Assembly (NCBI GenBank): GCA_020847555.1
Contig: JADLBT010000169.1
Coordinates: 8,684-72,683 of the forward strand
Direction of reading: 5' to 3'
Source of the DNA: Gemmataceae bacterium
GTDB taxonomy: Bacteria > Planctomycetota > Planctomycetia > Gemmatales > Gemmataceae
Length of the DNA stretch: 64,000 nucleotides
Shown here: positions 51,797 through 59,260 of the stretch, piece after piece
Layout: each line of letters opens with the position of its first letter
Position numbering within the stretch: the first letter of the stretch is position 1
Program-made: the position numbers and the translations under genes
The notes under the pieces: generated by a model
What the model was told of the DNA's origin: nothing
The model's input: only the letters and a program-made list of their open reading frames with translations
The model's database searches: none

Positions 51797-51965
51797 CTCG
51801 GTGGAGGATGCCGGCCCCAGGCGGGGCCAACACCGCCGGACTACCGAGTCGCCCGGCGGCACAACGGGGATGACTTGCGGACCAATGGGGGTTGCGGGGG
51901 AGGGGCGGCGGACTTCGCCGCGGAGGGGATGGCCTCTTCCCGGAGCCTCTGCCGTGACGCCCACG
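51750..51965 (-). ncRNA. Candidate small RNA, about 215 nt, with own promoter and terminator
   Basis: No reading frame is convincing here, but the minus strand has a promoter (51971-51999), four foldable hairpins and a terminator. Stems are GCGGCG/CGCCGC, CCGCCG/CGGCGG with an inner GACT/AGTC, GGCCCC/GGGGCC and the terminator itself. Single-stranded stretches hold repeated CCUCC or CCCUCC, complementary to Shine-Dalgarno GGAGG, as in C-rich regulatory sRNAs. No match to 6S, SRP, RNase P or tmRNA consensus was seen. Transcription is inferred, not shown. Confidence 0.4.
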
Positions 51966-51970
51966 CTCGA

Positions 51971-51999
51971 AACATAGGTCACGTCGGCCGGCCGGTCAA
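51971..51999 (-). promoter_or_regulatory. Sigma-70-type promoter for the candidate small RNA
   Basis: Read on the minus strand, TTGACC (51999-51994) and TATGTT (51976-51971) are exactly 17 bases apart. The promoter is downstream of the stop of the 50-residue gene (52029), so it would drive the small RNA independently. Confidence 0.5.
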
Positions 52000-52028
52000 A
52001 TCGCTGCGGCGGCCATTGCAAGATGACG

Positions 52029-52181
52029 TCAGCGGGCCTGGCTCGCCGCCACCCACAGCATGTAGGTGATGCGCTCGCGCAGGGTGCGTTCCCGCCGTCC
52101 CATCGCATCCAGGTACGAGCGCCACGAGTAGAAGATGCACGCGACCGTGAGCGCAGCGATACTGCAGCAAATGGACTGCAT
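52029..52181 (-). CDS. Small single-pass membrane protein, 50 residues
   Basis: ATG at 52181 and TGA at 52029-52031. The N-terminal hydrophobic helix SICCSIAALTVACIFYSW is followed by a basic, amphipathic stretch (RSYLDAMGRRERTLRERI) and a short hydrophobic end. The pattern of an N-terminal helix plus RRE/RLRERI resembles lineage-specific micro-proteins of planctomycetes, but I cannot name a family. No strong ribosome-binding site is seen. Real gene is likely because of the strong codon bias (mostly G/C third positions) and sensible topology. Confidence 0.5.
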   Translation of the reverse strand: MQSICCSIAALTVACIFYSWRSYLDAMGRRERTLRERITYMLWVAASQAR

Positions 52182-52403
52182 GGGTCTAGCTCTTGGACGG
52201 GAGGTTAATTCTCGTTCCGTTGCGAAACTCTAGCTCACCCAAAAAGAACAGGCAACCGCCGGTTGCAGCAGTTTTTCCAGGGTGTTCCTCGGACCAGGCT
52301 CCGGGGCCGGTGGCGATGCGGCGGGCGCGCGTTAGCATGACAGGACGTTCGTGTGCGAGGCGCGTTCGTCCGCCCGAACAACACTCGCGGGGGCGAAGGC
52401 CCG

Positions 52404-52892
52404 ATGCTGGAACGGCAAGGACTGCTGCTGTGCGGTTGGGGGCAGGAGGAAGTGGGCGGCGCTGCGCGCGTGGTCCGCGACGACGCCTCCGGCGAGCGGG
52501 TAGGGTTCGTGCGTCGCGCCGCCCCCGGCCCGCGCTGGCTGCGCTGGCTGCTCCCGAGCGTGCTGGAGGTGTACGAGACGGAGGACGCCTCCCACCTGTG
52601 TACCATTCACGGCCCCGGCTGGCGCCGCCGACTGTGGCGCGTCCTGGACGCGGACGGCCGGTACGTCGGCGCGATCGACGGGGGCGTCCTGCGGGACGCC
52701 GACGGCCGTCGCCTGGCGCTGGTCTACCGATCCGCGGGCGGCGGCGCGCGCTACATTGGACCAGACGGGGCGGAACTGGCCGCGTTTACCCCCGCCACGC
52801 GCGGCATCCTGCTCACCTTCACCCCTGCCATCGAGGGCGACCCGTTCGCCCGCATGACCATCCTCGCCGCCGCCCTGGTGCAGGACGAGTGA
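52404..52892 (+). CDS. Hypothetical protein, 162 residues
   Basis: Starts at ATG 52404 (an upstream open frame to 52353 has no ribosome-binding site). The sequence is compact and beta-rich, with repeats of the kind DADGRYVGAIDGGVLRDADG followed by FTPATRGILLTFTPAIEGDP. It is reminiscent of phospholipid scramblase-like/LURP-one or DUF-type beta barrels because of alternating DG-containing strands, but this is only a visual similarity. Convergent with the large esterase-like gene. Confidence 0.62.
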   Translation: MLERQGLLLCGWGQEEVGGAARVVRDDASGERVGFVRRAAPGPRWLRWLLPSVLEVYETEDASHLCTIHGPGWRRRLWRVLDADGRYVGAIDGGVLRDADGRRLALVYRSAGGGARYIGPDGAELAAFTPATRGILLTFTPAIEGDPFARMTILAAALVQDE

Positions 52893-52905
52893 GCGGCGCG
52901 GACAG

Positions 52906-54948
52906 CTACAGGGCGGCCGCCACGTCCTCGACGCGGGCCGTCTCCGCGAGGGTCAGGCGCTTCTCCAGGCGGTGAAGCCGGTAAATCGAGCGGGTGAAGG
53001 CGAATGCCTCCTGCAGCGCGTTCGCCGCCAGTCGTTTGCCCTGCGGCGAAACGCCCTCCGCGATCACCAGCCGCCGCGGGGCGCTCAGGGCGGCAAGGTG
53101 CGGCACGTCGGCCACGCGCAGGATGCCCGGCGCGAGAAGTCCCATGCGCGTGCCTGGCGCGTATTCGCGGTCCGTTATGTAGCTGACGGGCGTGCCGAGG
53201 GCCGCGGCCGCTGTCACCCGATCGTCGAGCAAGGCGGACGCGCACAGGGCCACGATGCCCGCCTGGCCAACACCCACGACGGCGAACCGGCGCCGGTCCA
53301 GCCCGCGCTGGGCGGCCAGCCAGTCGAGCAGGCACTGCACGTCGAGCACCCACTGCCCCAGCAGCGGCCGTCCGACCCACAGGGCGTGCTCGGCGCTCGT
53401 GTGGTCGGGCGCCTGGCGGATGGCGTCGTTGGCGCGCCGCGTCTCGCCCGTGCCACGCAGGTCCGGCGCCAGCACCGCCCAGCCGCGCGTCTCCAGCGCC
53501 GCCGCCAGCGGGTGGTCGAGGGCCGCCCCCTTACCGTCCAGGTGCAGCAGCACGCAGGCCGGCGCCGCGTCCTCTTGCTTGACGCGCTGTCGCAGCAGGG
53601 CCGGGACGGGCAGGTCGGCCTCGGGGTGGAACACCAGCGGTGTGGTCCGCACCGCGCCGTCGGTCCGGGGCTTGCCCGCAGTCGCGGCCGGCTTCGGGGC
53701 GGGCGGGAAGTCGCCGAGGACGTCGCGGCGCAGGCGCGTGCGCATGTGGACCGCCGCCGAGTCCCAGTCCTCGACGTGGTCCGCCTTGACTGCGTTCAAT
53801 CGAGCGACCAGGGCGCGGCCTTCGCGGCCAGCGAAGGCGGGCAGCAGGAGGAACTCCTTCGGCCGCTTGCCGTCGGGGAAGCAGGCGAGAGCCTCGGGCT
53901 TCTCAACCTCGTGCTTCGGCTCGGCGATCGGCTTGCCCGCCCCCTCGTTCTTGAGCCAGCGCGTCATCCAGCCGTACATCGCCTCGCGCATCGGCTGGTT
54001 GTAGGCGTGCCCCGACTCGAAGGTGGCATGACGCAGCCGGTCGTCGGCGTCGAGCAGGCGGAACACCGGCCGCGCCCGGGCGATGCTGCGCGTTGCCTCG
54101 CCGACGCTGAACTGGAACGCATCCCTGGTGGCGCTGATGACCAGCAGCGCCCGCGGCGCGACCAGCGCCAGCACGTCCCCCTCCTCGGCGAAGCGCAGCG
54201 CCCCTGGCAGCACCTCGCAGACGCAGCAGGCCGCGTGCAGGTAGGCGTTGTACGTCCCCACCGAGCAAACCGGCACGACCGCACGCAGTCGCTCGTCGAG
54301 GGCGCCCGCGTACATGCTCTGGTTGCCGCCGCCGGACGCGCCGGTGACGCCGAGCCGTTCGCCGTCTACCTCCGGCCGGGTGCGCAGGTAGTCCACCGCC
54401 CGGCGGTTGTCGTACACCTGCATCCCCAGCAGTGTGTGCCCGGTCGGCCAGAGGGTGCTGCCATAGAGGGCGCCGTGGTAGGTGCCAACCGCCGGCGCGG
54501 TGTAGCGCTCGCCGGCACCGAAGGCGTCCACCGCGAGAGCAAAGAACCCGAGCTTGACAAGCCCCAGGCAGCGCGCCTGCACCACCGGATCGCGCCGCGC
54601 TCCCGGCCAGTGTCCATGCACGACGAGGACCGCCGGCACCCGCCCCTTGACGTCGGGGACGTAGGCGTTGGCCGTCACCCACACGTCGGGACGGCTCTGG
54701 AAGAGGAGTTTCTCGATGCGATACCCTTGCCGCTTCAGCGTGCCGAGGATGCGCGGGCTCAGGTCGCAGGGCTTGGCGGGAGCCGGCCCCAGCGCGGCCT
54801 GCATCGTCCGGACCAGTTCGCCGCGCCGGCGGTCCCACGCGGCTCGGTCCTTCGGCGGCTGGTCCTTGCCGCGCAGGGCGCGGGCCTGGTCGCGCAGGAA
54901 CTGGTCGAGCGCGTCGGGGCGCGGGCGAGGGAGTACGGGGTCAGGCAT
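52906..54948 (-). CDS. Two-lobed alpha/beta hydrolase (acetyl xylan esterase-like) with inactive second lobe
   Basis: 680 residues from ATG 54948 behind AGGAG, four bases after the coaD stop. The first lobe has VLVVHGHWPG (oxyanion strand), the nucleophile elbow GASGGGNQS and a His near ESGHAYNQP, as in acetyl xylan esterase/dienelactone hydrolase-like proteins common in planctomycetes. The second lobe repeats the fold (VLLHLDGKG, VLAPDLRGTGET) but its elbow reads VGVGQAGIV: the Ser is replaced by Gly. The gene duplication-fusion therefore probably has one catalytic centre. Substrate unknown; no signal peptide is obvious, so it may be cytoplasmic. Confidence 0.8.
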   Translation of the reverse strand: MPDPVLPRPRPDALDQFLRDQARALRGKDQPPKDRAAWDRRRGELVRTMQAALGPAPAKPCDLSPRILGTLKRQGYRIEKLLFQSRPDVWVTANAYVPDVKGRVPAVLVVHGHWPGARRDPVVQARCLGLVKLGFFALAVDAFGAGERYTAPAVGTYHGALYGSTLWPTGHTLLGMQVYDNRRAVDYLRTRPEVDGERLGVTGASGGGNQSMYAGALDERLRAVVPVCSVGTYNAYLHAACCVCEVLPGALRFAEEGDVLALVAPRALLVISATRDAFQFSVGEATRSIARARPVFRLLDADDRLRHATFESGHAYNQPMREAMYGWMTRWLKNEGAGKPIAEPKHEVEKPEALACFPDGKRPKEFLLLPAFAGREGRALVARLNAVKADHVEDWDSAAVHMRTRLRRDVLGDFPPAPKPAATAGKPRTDGAVRTTPLVFHPEADLPVPALLRQRVKQEDAAPACVLLHLDGKGAALDHPLAAALETRGWAVLAPDLRGTGETRRANDAIRQAPDHTSAEHALWVGRPLLGQWVLDVQCLLDWLAAQRGLDRRRFAVVGVGQAGIVALCASALLDDRVTAAAALGTPVSYITDREYAPGTRMGLLAPGILRVADVPHLAALSAPRRLVIAEGVSPQGKRLAANALQEAFAFTRSIYRLHRLEKRLTLAETARVEDVAAAL

Positions 54949-54952
54949 GGCG

Positions 54953-55468
54953 TTACTCCTTCCTCTGCTGACGCTCGCGGACGCGCGCCTCCAGGGCGGC
55001 CTTGACCTCCGGCGGGACGAACTTCTCCAGGTCTCCGCCGAGGTTCGCAATCTGCCGGAGCAGCGTACCGCTGATGTGCGAGTAGTTTTCCTTGGCCATC
55101 AGGACGACCGTCTCGATCTCCGGGTCGAGGGCGAGGTTCGTCAGCGACATGGTGAACTCGTACTCCATGTCGCTGGTGGTGCGCAGGCCGCGCAGCATGA
55201 TGCGGGCGCCGAGCCGGCGGACGAAATGCACGGCCAGGCCGTCGAACGTCGTCACCTCGACGTTCGGAAACGGGGCGACGACGCGGCGCACGAGGTCCGC
55301 GCGCTCCTCGACTGTGAAGAACGACGACTTCTCCGGGTTGATGCCAACGCCGACAACAAGCCGGTCGAAGACGCTGCTGCCGCGGCGGATCAGATCGAGA
55401 TGGCCGACGTGGACCGGGTCGAAGACGCCGGTGTAAACGGCGATCTGGTGGCCGGACTCGGGGGACAT
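54953..55468 (-). CDS. coaD: Phosphopantetheine adenylyltransferase
   Basis: 171 residues from ATG 55468, behind a perfect AAGGAGG. GVFDPVHVGHLDLI includes the (H/T)xGH nucleotidyltransferase motif and SHISGTLLRQI is the second motif (normally ISSTxVR, here ISGTLLR). CoaD transfers AMP to 4'-phosphopantetheine in coenzyme A synthesis. Length and motifs are complete. Its stop is four bases upstream of the esterase-like gene start. Confidence 0.95.
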   Translation of the reverse strand: MSPESGHQIAVYTGVFDPVHVGHLDLIRRGSSVFDRLVVGVGINPEKSSFFTVEERADLVRRVVAPFPNVEVTTFDGLAVHFVRRLGARIMLRGLRTTSDMEYEFTMSLTNLALDPEIETVVLMAKENYSHISGTLLRQIANLGGDLEKFVPPEVKAALEARVRERQQRKE

Positions 55469-55544
55469 GGGAGCCTCCTTTCGTGCGCCCGGGGCCATCG
55501 GATCAACCCGGAACGCCAGCGACGAGCTTTGTCTCTCCCCGCGC

Positions 55545-56690
55545 TTATACTTCGGGCTCGGACGGACAACCCTTGACCGCTGCCAGAAATCGATCGATCT
55601 CCTCGGTGGTGTTGTAACAGTGCGGGCTGACGCGCAGCCGGCCGGCCCGGTGGTTGATGACGATCCCCTGGTCGCGGCAGTGCTTGACCGCCTGGCGTGC
55701 GTCCACACCCGGCGCCGTCAGCGAGACGATGCCGGACTTCTCGGTCGGCCGCCGGCTGCTGAAGACCTCCAGCCCGGCCGCGGGCGCACGCTCGCACAGG
55801 TAGTCGGTCAACTCCAGCACCCGCGCCGCGACCGCGGGGATGCCGAGGGACAGCAGCCACTCGATGCTGGCGCCGAGCGCCGTGATGCCGGCGACGTTCA
55901 GCGTCCCGCTCTCCCAGCGGCCGGCGTGCGGTTTCAGCCGGAAGTCGATGCGCGCGAAATCCCACGCCCCAACAACGCTGTTCCAGCCGATCCCGACCGG
56001 ATGCAGGAGGTCCACCAGTTCGCCGCGGATATAGAAGACGCCCGCCCCCTCCGGCCCGAGCAGCCACTTGTGGCCGTCCGCCGCGAGGAAGTCGATCGGC
56101 GTGCGGCCCACGTCCAGCGGCAGCACGCCCAGGCCCTGGATCGCGTCCACGAAGAAGTGCAGGCCGCGCTCCCGGCACAGGGCGCCGACCGCGTCCAGGT
56201 CGTTGCGGAATCCGGTCGCGAACTCGACGAAGCTGAGGCTTACCAGGCGCGTGCGGCCGTCGATGGCGGCGCGCAGGTCGTCGAGCAGCAACCGGCCGTT
56301 GCGGCTCGGGACGACGCGGACCTCGACGCCGCGCGCCGCCAGGTTCATCCACGGGTAGCGGTTCGCGGGGTACTCGTCCGCGGCCGTGATCAGGTTGTCG
56401 CCGGGCCGCCAGGGATAGCCCTCCGCGACGATGCCGACGCCCTCGCTCGTGTTCTTGACAAAGGCGACGTCAAGCGGGTCGGCGCCGATCAGGCGGGCGG
56501 CGAGACCGCGCACCTCCTCGATCCGGCGCAGCCAGCGCGGCTCGTTGGCGACGCCGTGCTCGGCCAGGTCGTCGGCCCACTCGACCATCGCCCGGTGTAC
56601 GCAAGCGGGCAGCGGAGCGACCGCCGCGTGGTCGAGGAACGTCCAGCGGCGGGTAACCGGCATCTCGTCGCGCAGCGCAGTCCAGTCCAT
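55545..56690 (-). CDS. Class V aminotransferase / cysteine desulfurase-like PLP enzyme
   Basis: 381 residues behind GGAG. FLDHAAVAPLPACV is the N-terminal motif, VKNTSEGVGIVAEGYPW the phosphate-binding region, VDAIQGLGVLPLDV the PLP Asp, and FLAADGHKWLLGPEGAG holds the PLP-binding Lys. It lacks the C-terminal active-site Cys loop expected for a true IscS, so the substrate may differ (isopenicillin epimerase-like or kynureninase-like members share the motif). Located upstream of coaD on the same strand. Confidence 0.85.
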   Translation of the reverse strand: MDWTALRDEMPVTRRWTFLDHAAVAPLPACVHRAMVEWADDLAEHGVANEPRWLRRIEEVRGLAARLIGADPLDVAFVKNTSEGVGIVAEGYPWRPGDNLITAADEYPANRYPWMNLAARGVEVRVVPSRNGRLLLDDLRAAIDGRTRLVSLSFVEFATGFRNDLDAVGALCRERGLHFFVDAIQGLGVLPLDVGRTPIDFLAADGHKWLLGPEGAGVFYIRGELVDLLHPVGIGWNSVVGAWDFARIDFRLKPHAGRWESGTLNVAGITALGASIEWLLSLGIPAVAARVLELTDYLCERAPAAGLEVFSSRRPTEKSGIVSLTAPGVDARQAVKHCRDQGIVINHRAGRLRVSPHCYNTTEEIDRFLAAVKGCPSEPEV

Positions 56691-56754
56691 GTGGCAATCT
56701 CCATCAGGAGGCTTGCGTCAGCATAGCGGCCGGCGGCGCGTTGTCATGGGCAAA

Positions 56755-56826
56755 CCCGTCGCTGGCGCTCTTCACTAGCGCGGAGCGTCAGCGACGGGCA
56801 CTGCAAACGCCCGTCGCTGACGCTCC
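56755..56826. repeat. Perfect 18-bp palindrome (GAGCGTCAGCGACGGGC) plus degenerate third copy
   Basis: 56782-56799 and 56809-56826 are perfectly inverted over 18 bases with a 9-base loop. A diverged copy (CCCGTCGCTGGCGCTC) begins at 56755. This is a different family from the AAGCCCACGGG repeats. It marks the left edge of the lower-GC zone. Confidence 0.75.
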
Positions 56827-57029
56827 GGGTTGGTCCGGCGGCGCCGGGCTGCGGCCCCCGCGGGTGGCCTTCGATCGGGCCAGGGATAAGAATAGGGTTG
56901 CAGCGCAATAGTTTGAGGTGATTCTTTCCACCCATTCCCAGTTCGCCGGCTCAGGCAACCGGGGTGTACTTCTTCAAAGGGCAGACCCGCGTCCGGCGAA
57001 AGAGAGGGTGAAAAAGAGGTCGGACCACA

Positions 57030-57185
57030 GCGTCTGCGCCTGGGCGAACGACACCACGACCAGCTGCACGCGACGATGCTCCACCTGCTCGGGGTCGATC
57101 ACGAGAAGCTGACGTACTTCCACAACACCGACACCACCGGCTCACGGACATCGCTGGCGAGGTGCTGACGGAAATCTTTATCTGA
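57030..57185 (+). pseudogene. Decayed C-terminus of a DUF1501 (planctomycete secreted) protein
   Basis: From 57058 the frame reads DQLHATMLHLLGVDHEKLTYFHN, then after a frame change RLTDIAGEVLTEIFI and a stop at 57183-57185. DUF1501 proteins end with (H)ATMLHLLGLDHEKLTY.HNGRD.RLTD..G.V. The frameshift after FHN and lack of the upstream domain show it is a relic. The fragment ends right before the TATAAT promoter of the glycoside hydrolase. Confidence 0.75.
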
Positions 57186-57198
57186 TCGCAAAACTCTG

Positions 57199-57237
57199 TA
57201 TAATCGAGTGGATGCATCCGATGTGAGGCAAATCACA
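57199..57237 (+). promoter_or_regulatory. Consensus -10 TATAAT and perfect CRP-type site TGTGA-N6-TCACA
   Basis: TATAAT lies at 57199-57204 with a weak -35 (TTTATC at 57177-57182). At 57222-57237 TGTGAGGCAAATCACA matches the E. coli CRP/FNR-superfamily operator perfectly. The site is downstream of the -10, a position where binding would more likely repress. Both features are unusual for this high-GC genome and may have come with the glycoside hydrolase gene. Confidence 0.55.
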
Positions 57238-57331
57238 CCTGTCGAAGCTATCGTGGAAGGAGCCAAACGCCAGTTCCATACTGCCACTGGCGGCGATGTG
57301 ATCCTTTACACCATAACCAGGGAATACATGT

Positions 57332-59215
57332 ATGAAGACGAAAAAATGGATTCAATGTTGGCTGAGAGGTGTGTGGCGCCGCTTGATCGTGGGCGCGGCG
57401 TTGATGGCGGTCGCCAGTTCGGCGCAGGGTGGCGCTTCGGAGAAAACGGCGTCGCCGGGACGCGCAGGCACCTGGCAGCGGTGGGAGCACACCTTGACCA
57501 GCCGCCGTGTCTACGCCAACCCGTATGCCGATGTTACACTGCAAGTCACATATACCGGGCCGGGAGATCGCACGCTCCGTGCTTACGGATTCTGGGATGG
57601 CGGAACCAATTTTCGGATTCGCACTGCTTTTCCCACGCCCGGAACCTGGCGATGGGACACGACCTGTTCCGACACCACCAATGCTGGCCTGCATCATCAG
57701 CGCGGCACGGTGGATGTCCTGCCCTATCGCGGCGACAATCTGCTCTATCGGCGCGGCTTCCTGAAGGTCAGTAACAACCGGCGCCATCTGACTTATGGAG
57801 ATGGAACGCCGTTCCTGTGGATGGGAGACACCGCCTGGGCCGGGCCGCTGCTGTCCAGCGCTGCGGAGTGGAACAAATACCTTGCCGACCGCCAGGCGCA
57901 ACACTTCACGCTGATCCAGGTTGGGCCAGCCCCCAGCTGGGCGAGCAAGATCGATCGGCAGGGTGAACGGCCGTTTCACGACCGGGAGTGCCTGAAGCTC
58001 AACCCAACCTTCTGGCAGGCATTTGAGCGCAAGATTCAGCGTGCCAACGAGGAAGGGTTCGTGGTGCTGCTGGTCGGGTTGATGGAGCCGGTTGACCGCT
58101 ATCCGAAAGCAGACGCGGCCTGTCTGTTCGCACGCAACATCGTGGCGCGGCTGTTTGGTAATTTCGTGATCTTCTCACCGAGTTTCGACAGCCCGTATAT
58201 GCCCTTGGCCGACAAGGTGGGGCAGGCCACTCGCCAGGCCACGTCCGTCCACTTGATTACGCAGCATCCCGGTACGCCCTCGCGGGAGCCGACCCCCATT
58301 TGGACAATGCAATACTACGATCAGCCCTATCTGGACATCGCAGGCGTGCAAGCCGGGCACAACGGCGGCAATCGTCAGCGCTGCGCCCATCACGCCATCG
58401 AGTGGATGCTGCACGCCTATCGCCACAAGCCGCACAAGCCGGTCATCAATCTCGAAGCGATGTACGACGGCCAGGGTGAGAAAGGTTGGCAGGCAGTGGA
58501 TGCTCGCTCGTTGGCCTGGCGCAGCTGGCTTTCCGGTGCGATGGGCTACACCTATGGCGCGGGTGACAAAAAGCCCAAGGTTCGCAATGGCAACGGCGGT
58601 GTGTGGAGTTGGGTCAACGACCCGAAAAAATACGATTACTGGGCCAAGGCGATCCACTGGGACAGTGCATTCCAGATGCAGCACCTGCACGACTTTTTGG
58701 CCACGCTCGAATGGTGGCGTCTGGAACCGGCCCATGATCTGATCCGTAATCAGCCCAAGGAGGTAACGCGCCGCATGGTGCTGGCGAAGACCGCGCCGGG
58801 CGCTCTGGCGGTCGCCTATCTGCCGAACAACAAGGCCATCGAAGTGAACGTCGCTGTGTTCCCGTCGCCGCTCGCCGCTCGCTGGTTCGACCCGGTGCGT
58901 GGCCGCTTCACCGCAATCCCTGGCCGCATCGAGAATCGCGGCGTTCACCGCTTCACCCCGCCAGCGCAGGGCGACTGGGTGCTTCTCCTCGAAACGGTAG
59001 CCGCGCCGCCCGCACAAACGGAGACGCCCGTTCTCCAAACAATGCCCATACCCCGAGTCGCCGTCCGGTCATGGCCGTTCAACTTCCTGACGCCCGCCAC
59101 CTGTCCGACGAGGCCCTCCAGGTTCTGCGCCTGCGGACCTTGCGCGGCATCGAACTGGGCTACTCCAAACCGGACACGCGCGGTTAGCGGGATCTCGGGC
59201 CAGCCGGTAAACTGA
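57332..59215 (+). CDS. Secreted DUF5060/DUF4038 glycoside hydrolase (GH140-like) with foreign C-terminal tail
   Basis: 627 residues. Signal peptide (VGAALMAVASSAQG) is followed by a DUF5060 beta-sandwich (QRWEHTLTSRRVYANPYADV), the DUF4038 apiosidase-like TIM barrel (FLWMGDTAWAGPLL, GNFVIFSPSFDSPY, VINLEAMYDGQGEKG, GAMGYTYGAGDKKP) and a putative collagen-binding-type C-terminal domain ending near GDWVLLLE (about residue 555). The last 60 residues (Pro/Ser/Cys-rich) run through an IS630-type remnant and are probably not native. GC is lower than in neighbours, consistent with transfer. Role: removal of pectic or hemicellulose side chains. Confidence 0.85.
   Translation: MKTKKWIQCWLRGVWRRLIVGAALMAVASSAQGGASEKTASPGRAGTWQRWEHTLTSRRVYANPYADVTLQVTYTGPGDRTLRAYGFWDGGTNFRIRTAFPTPGTWRWDTTCSDTTNAGLHHQRGTVDVLPYRGDNLLYRRGFLKVSNNRRHLTYGDGTPFLWMGDTAWAGPLLSSAAEWNKYLADRQAQHFTLIQVGPAPSWASKIDRQGERPFHDRECLKLNPTFWQAFERKIQRANEEGFVVLLVGLMEPVDRYPKADAACLFARNIVARLFGNFVIFSPSFDSPYMPLADKVGQATRQATSVHLITQHPGTPSREPTPIWTMQYYDQPYLDIAGVQAGHNGGNRQRCAHHAIEWMLHAYRHKPHKPVINLEAMYDGQGEKGWQAVDARSLAWRSWLSGAMGYTYGAGDKKPKVRNGNGGVWSWVNDPKKYDYWAKAIHWDSAFQMQHLHDFLATLEWWRLEPAHDLIRNQPKEVTRRMVLAKTAPGALAVAYLPNNKAIEVNVAVFPSPLAARWFDPVRGRFTAIPGRIENRGVHRFTPPAQGDWVLLLETVAAPPAQTETPVLQTMPIPRVAVRSWPFNFLTPATCPTRPSRFCACGPCAASNWATPNRTRAVSGISGQPVN
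59071..59187 (+). pseudogene. N-terminal stub of an IS630-type transposase overlapping the glycoside hydrolase gene
   Basis: ATG 59071 opens a 38-residue frame, MAVQLPDARHLSDEALQVLR then LRTLRGIELGYSKPDT and a stop, matching the N-terminus (helix-turn-helix region) of IS630-family transposases. It is in a different frame from the overlapping end of the glycoside hydrolase gene. The catalytic part is missing. Confidence 0.6.
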
Positions 59216-59260
59216 GAACGTCCGGGATGTTGAAGTAGATCACGAAGCGCGAGGCGCCAC

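Noticed and set aside
51750..51965. The candidate small RNA as 6S RNA.
   Set aside because: The ends of the predicted transcript do not pair into the long closing stem with a central bubble that 6S RNA needs; it folds instead as a row of separate hairpins.
55545..56690. Calling the class V aminotransferase IscS or SufS.
   Set aside because: The PLP motif fits, but the C-terminal catalytic Cys loop is not evident and no isc or suf genes are adjacent.
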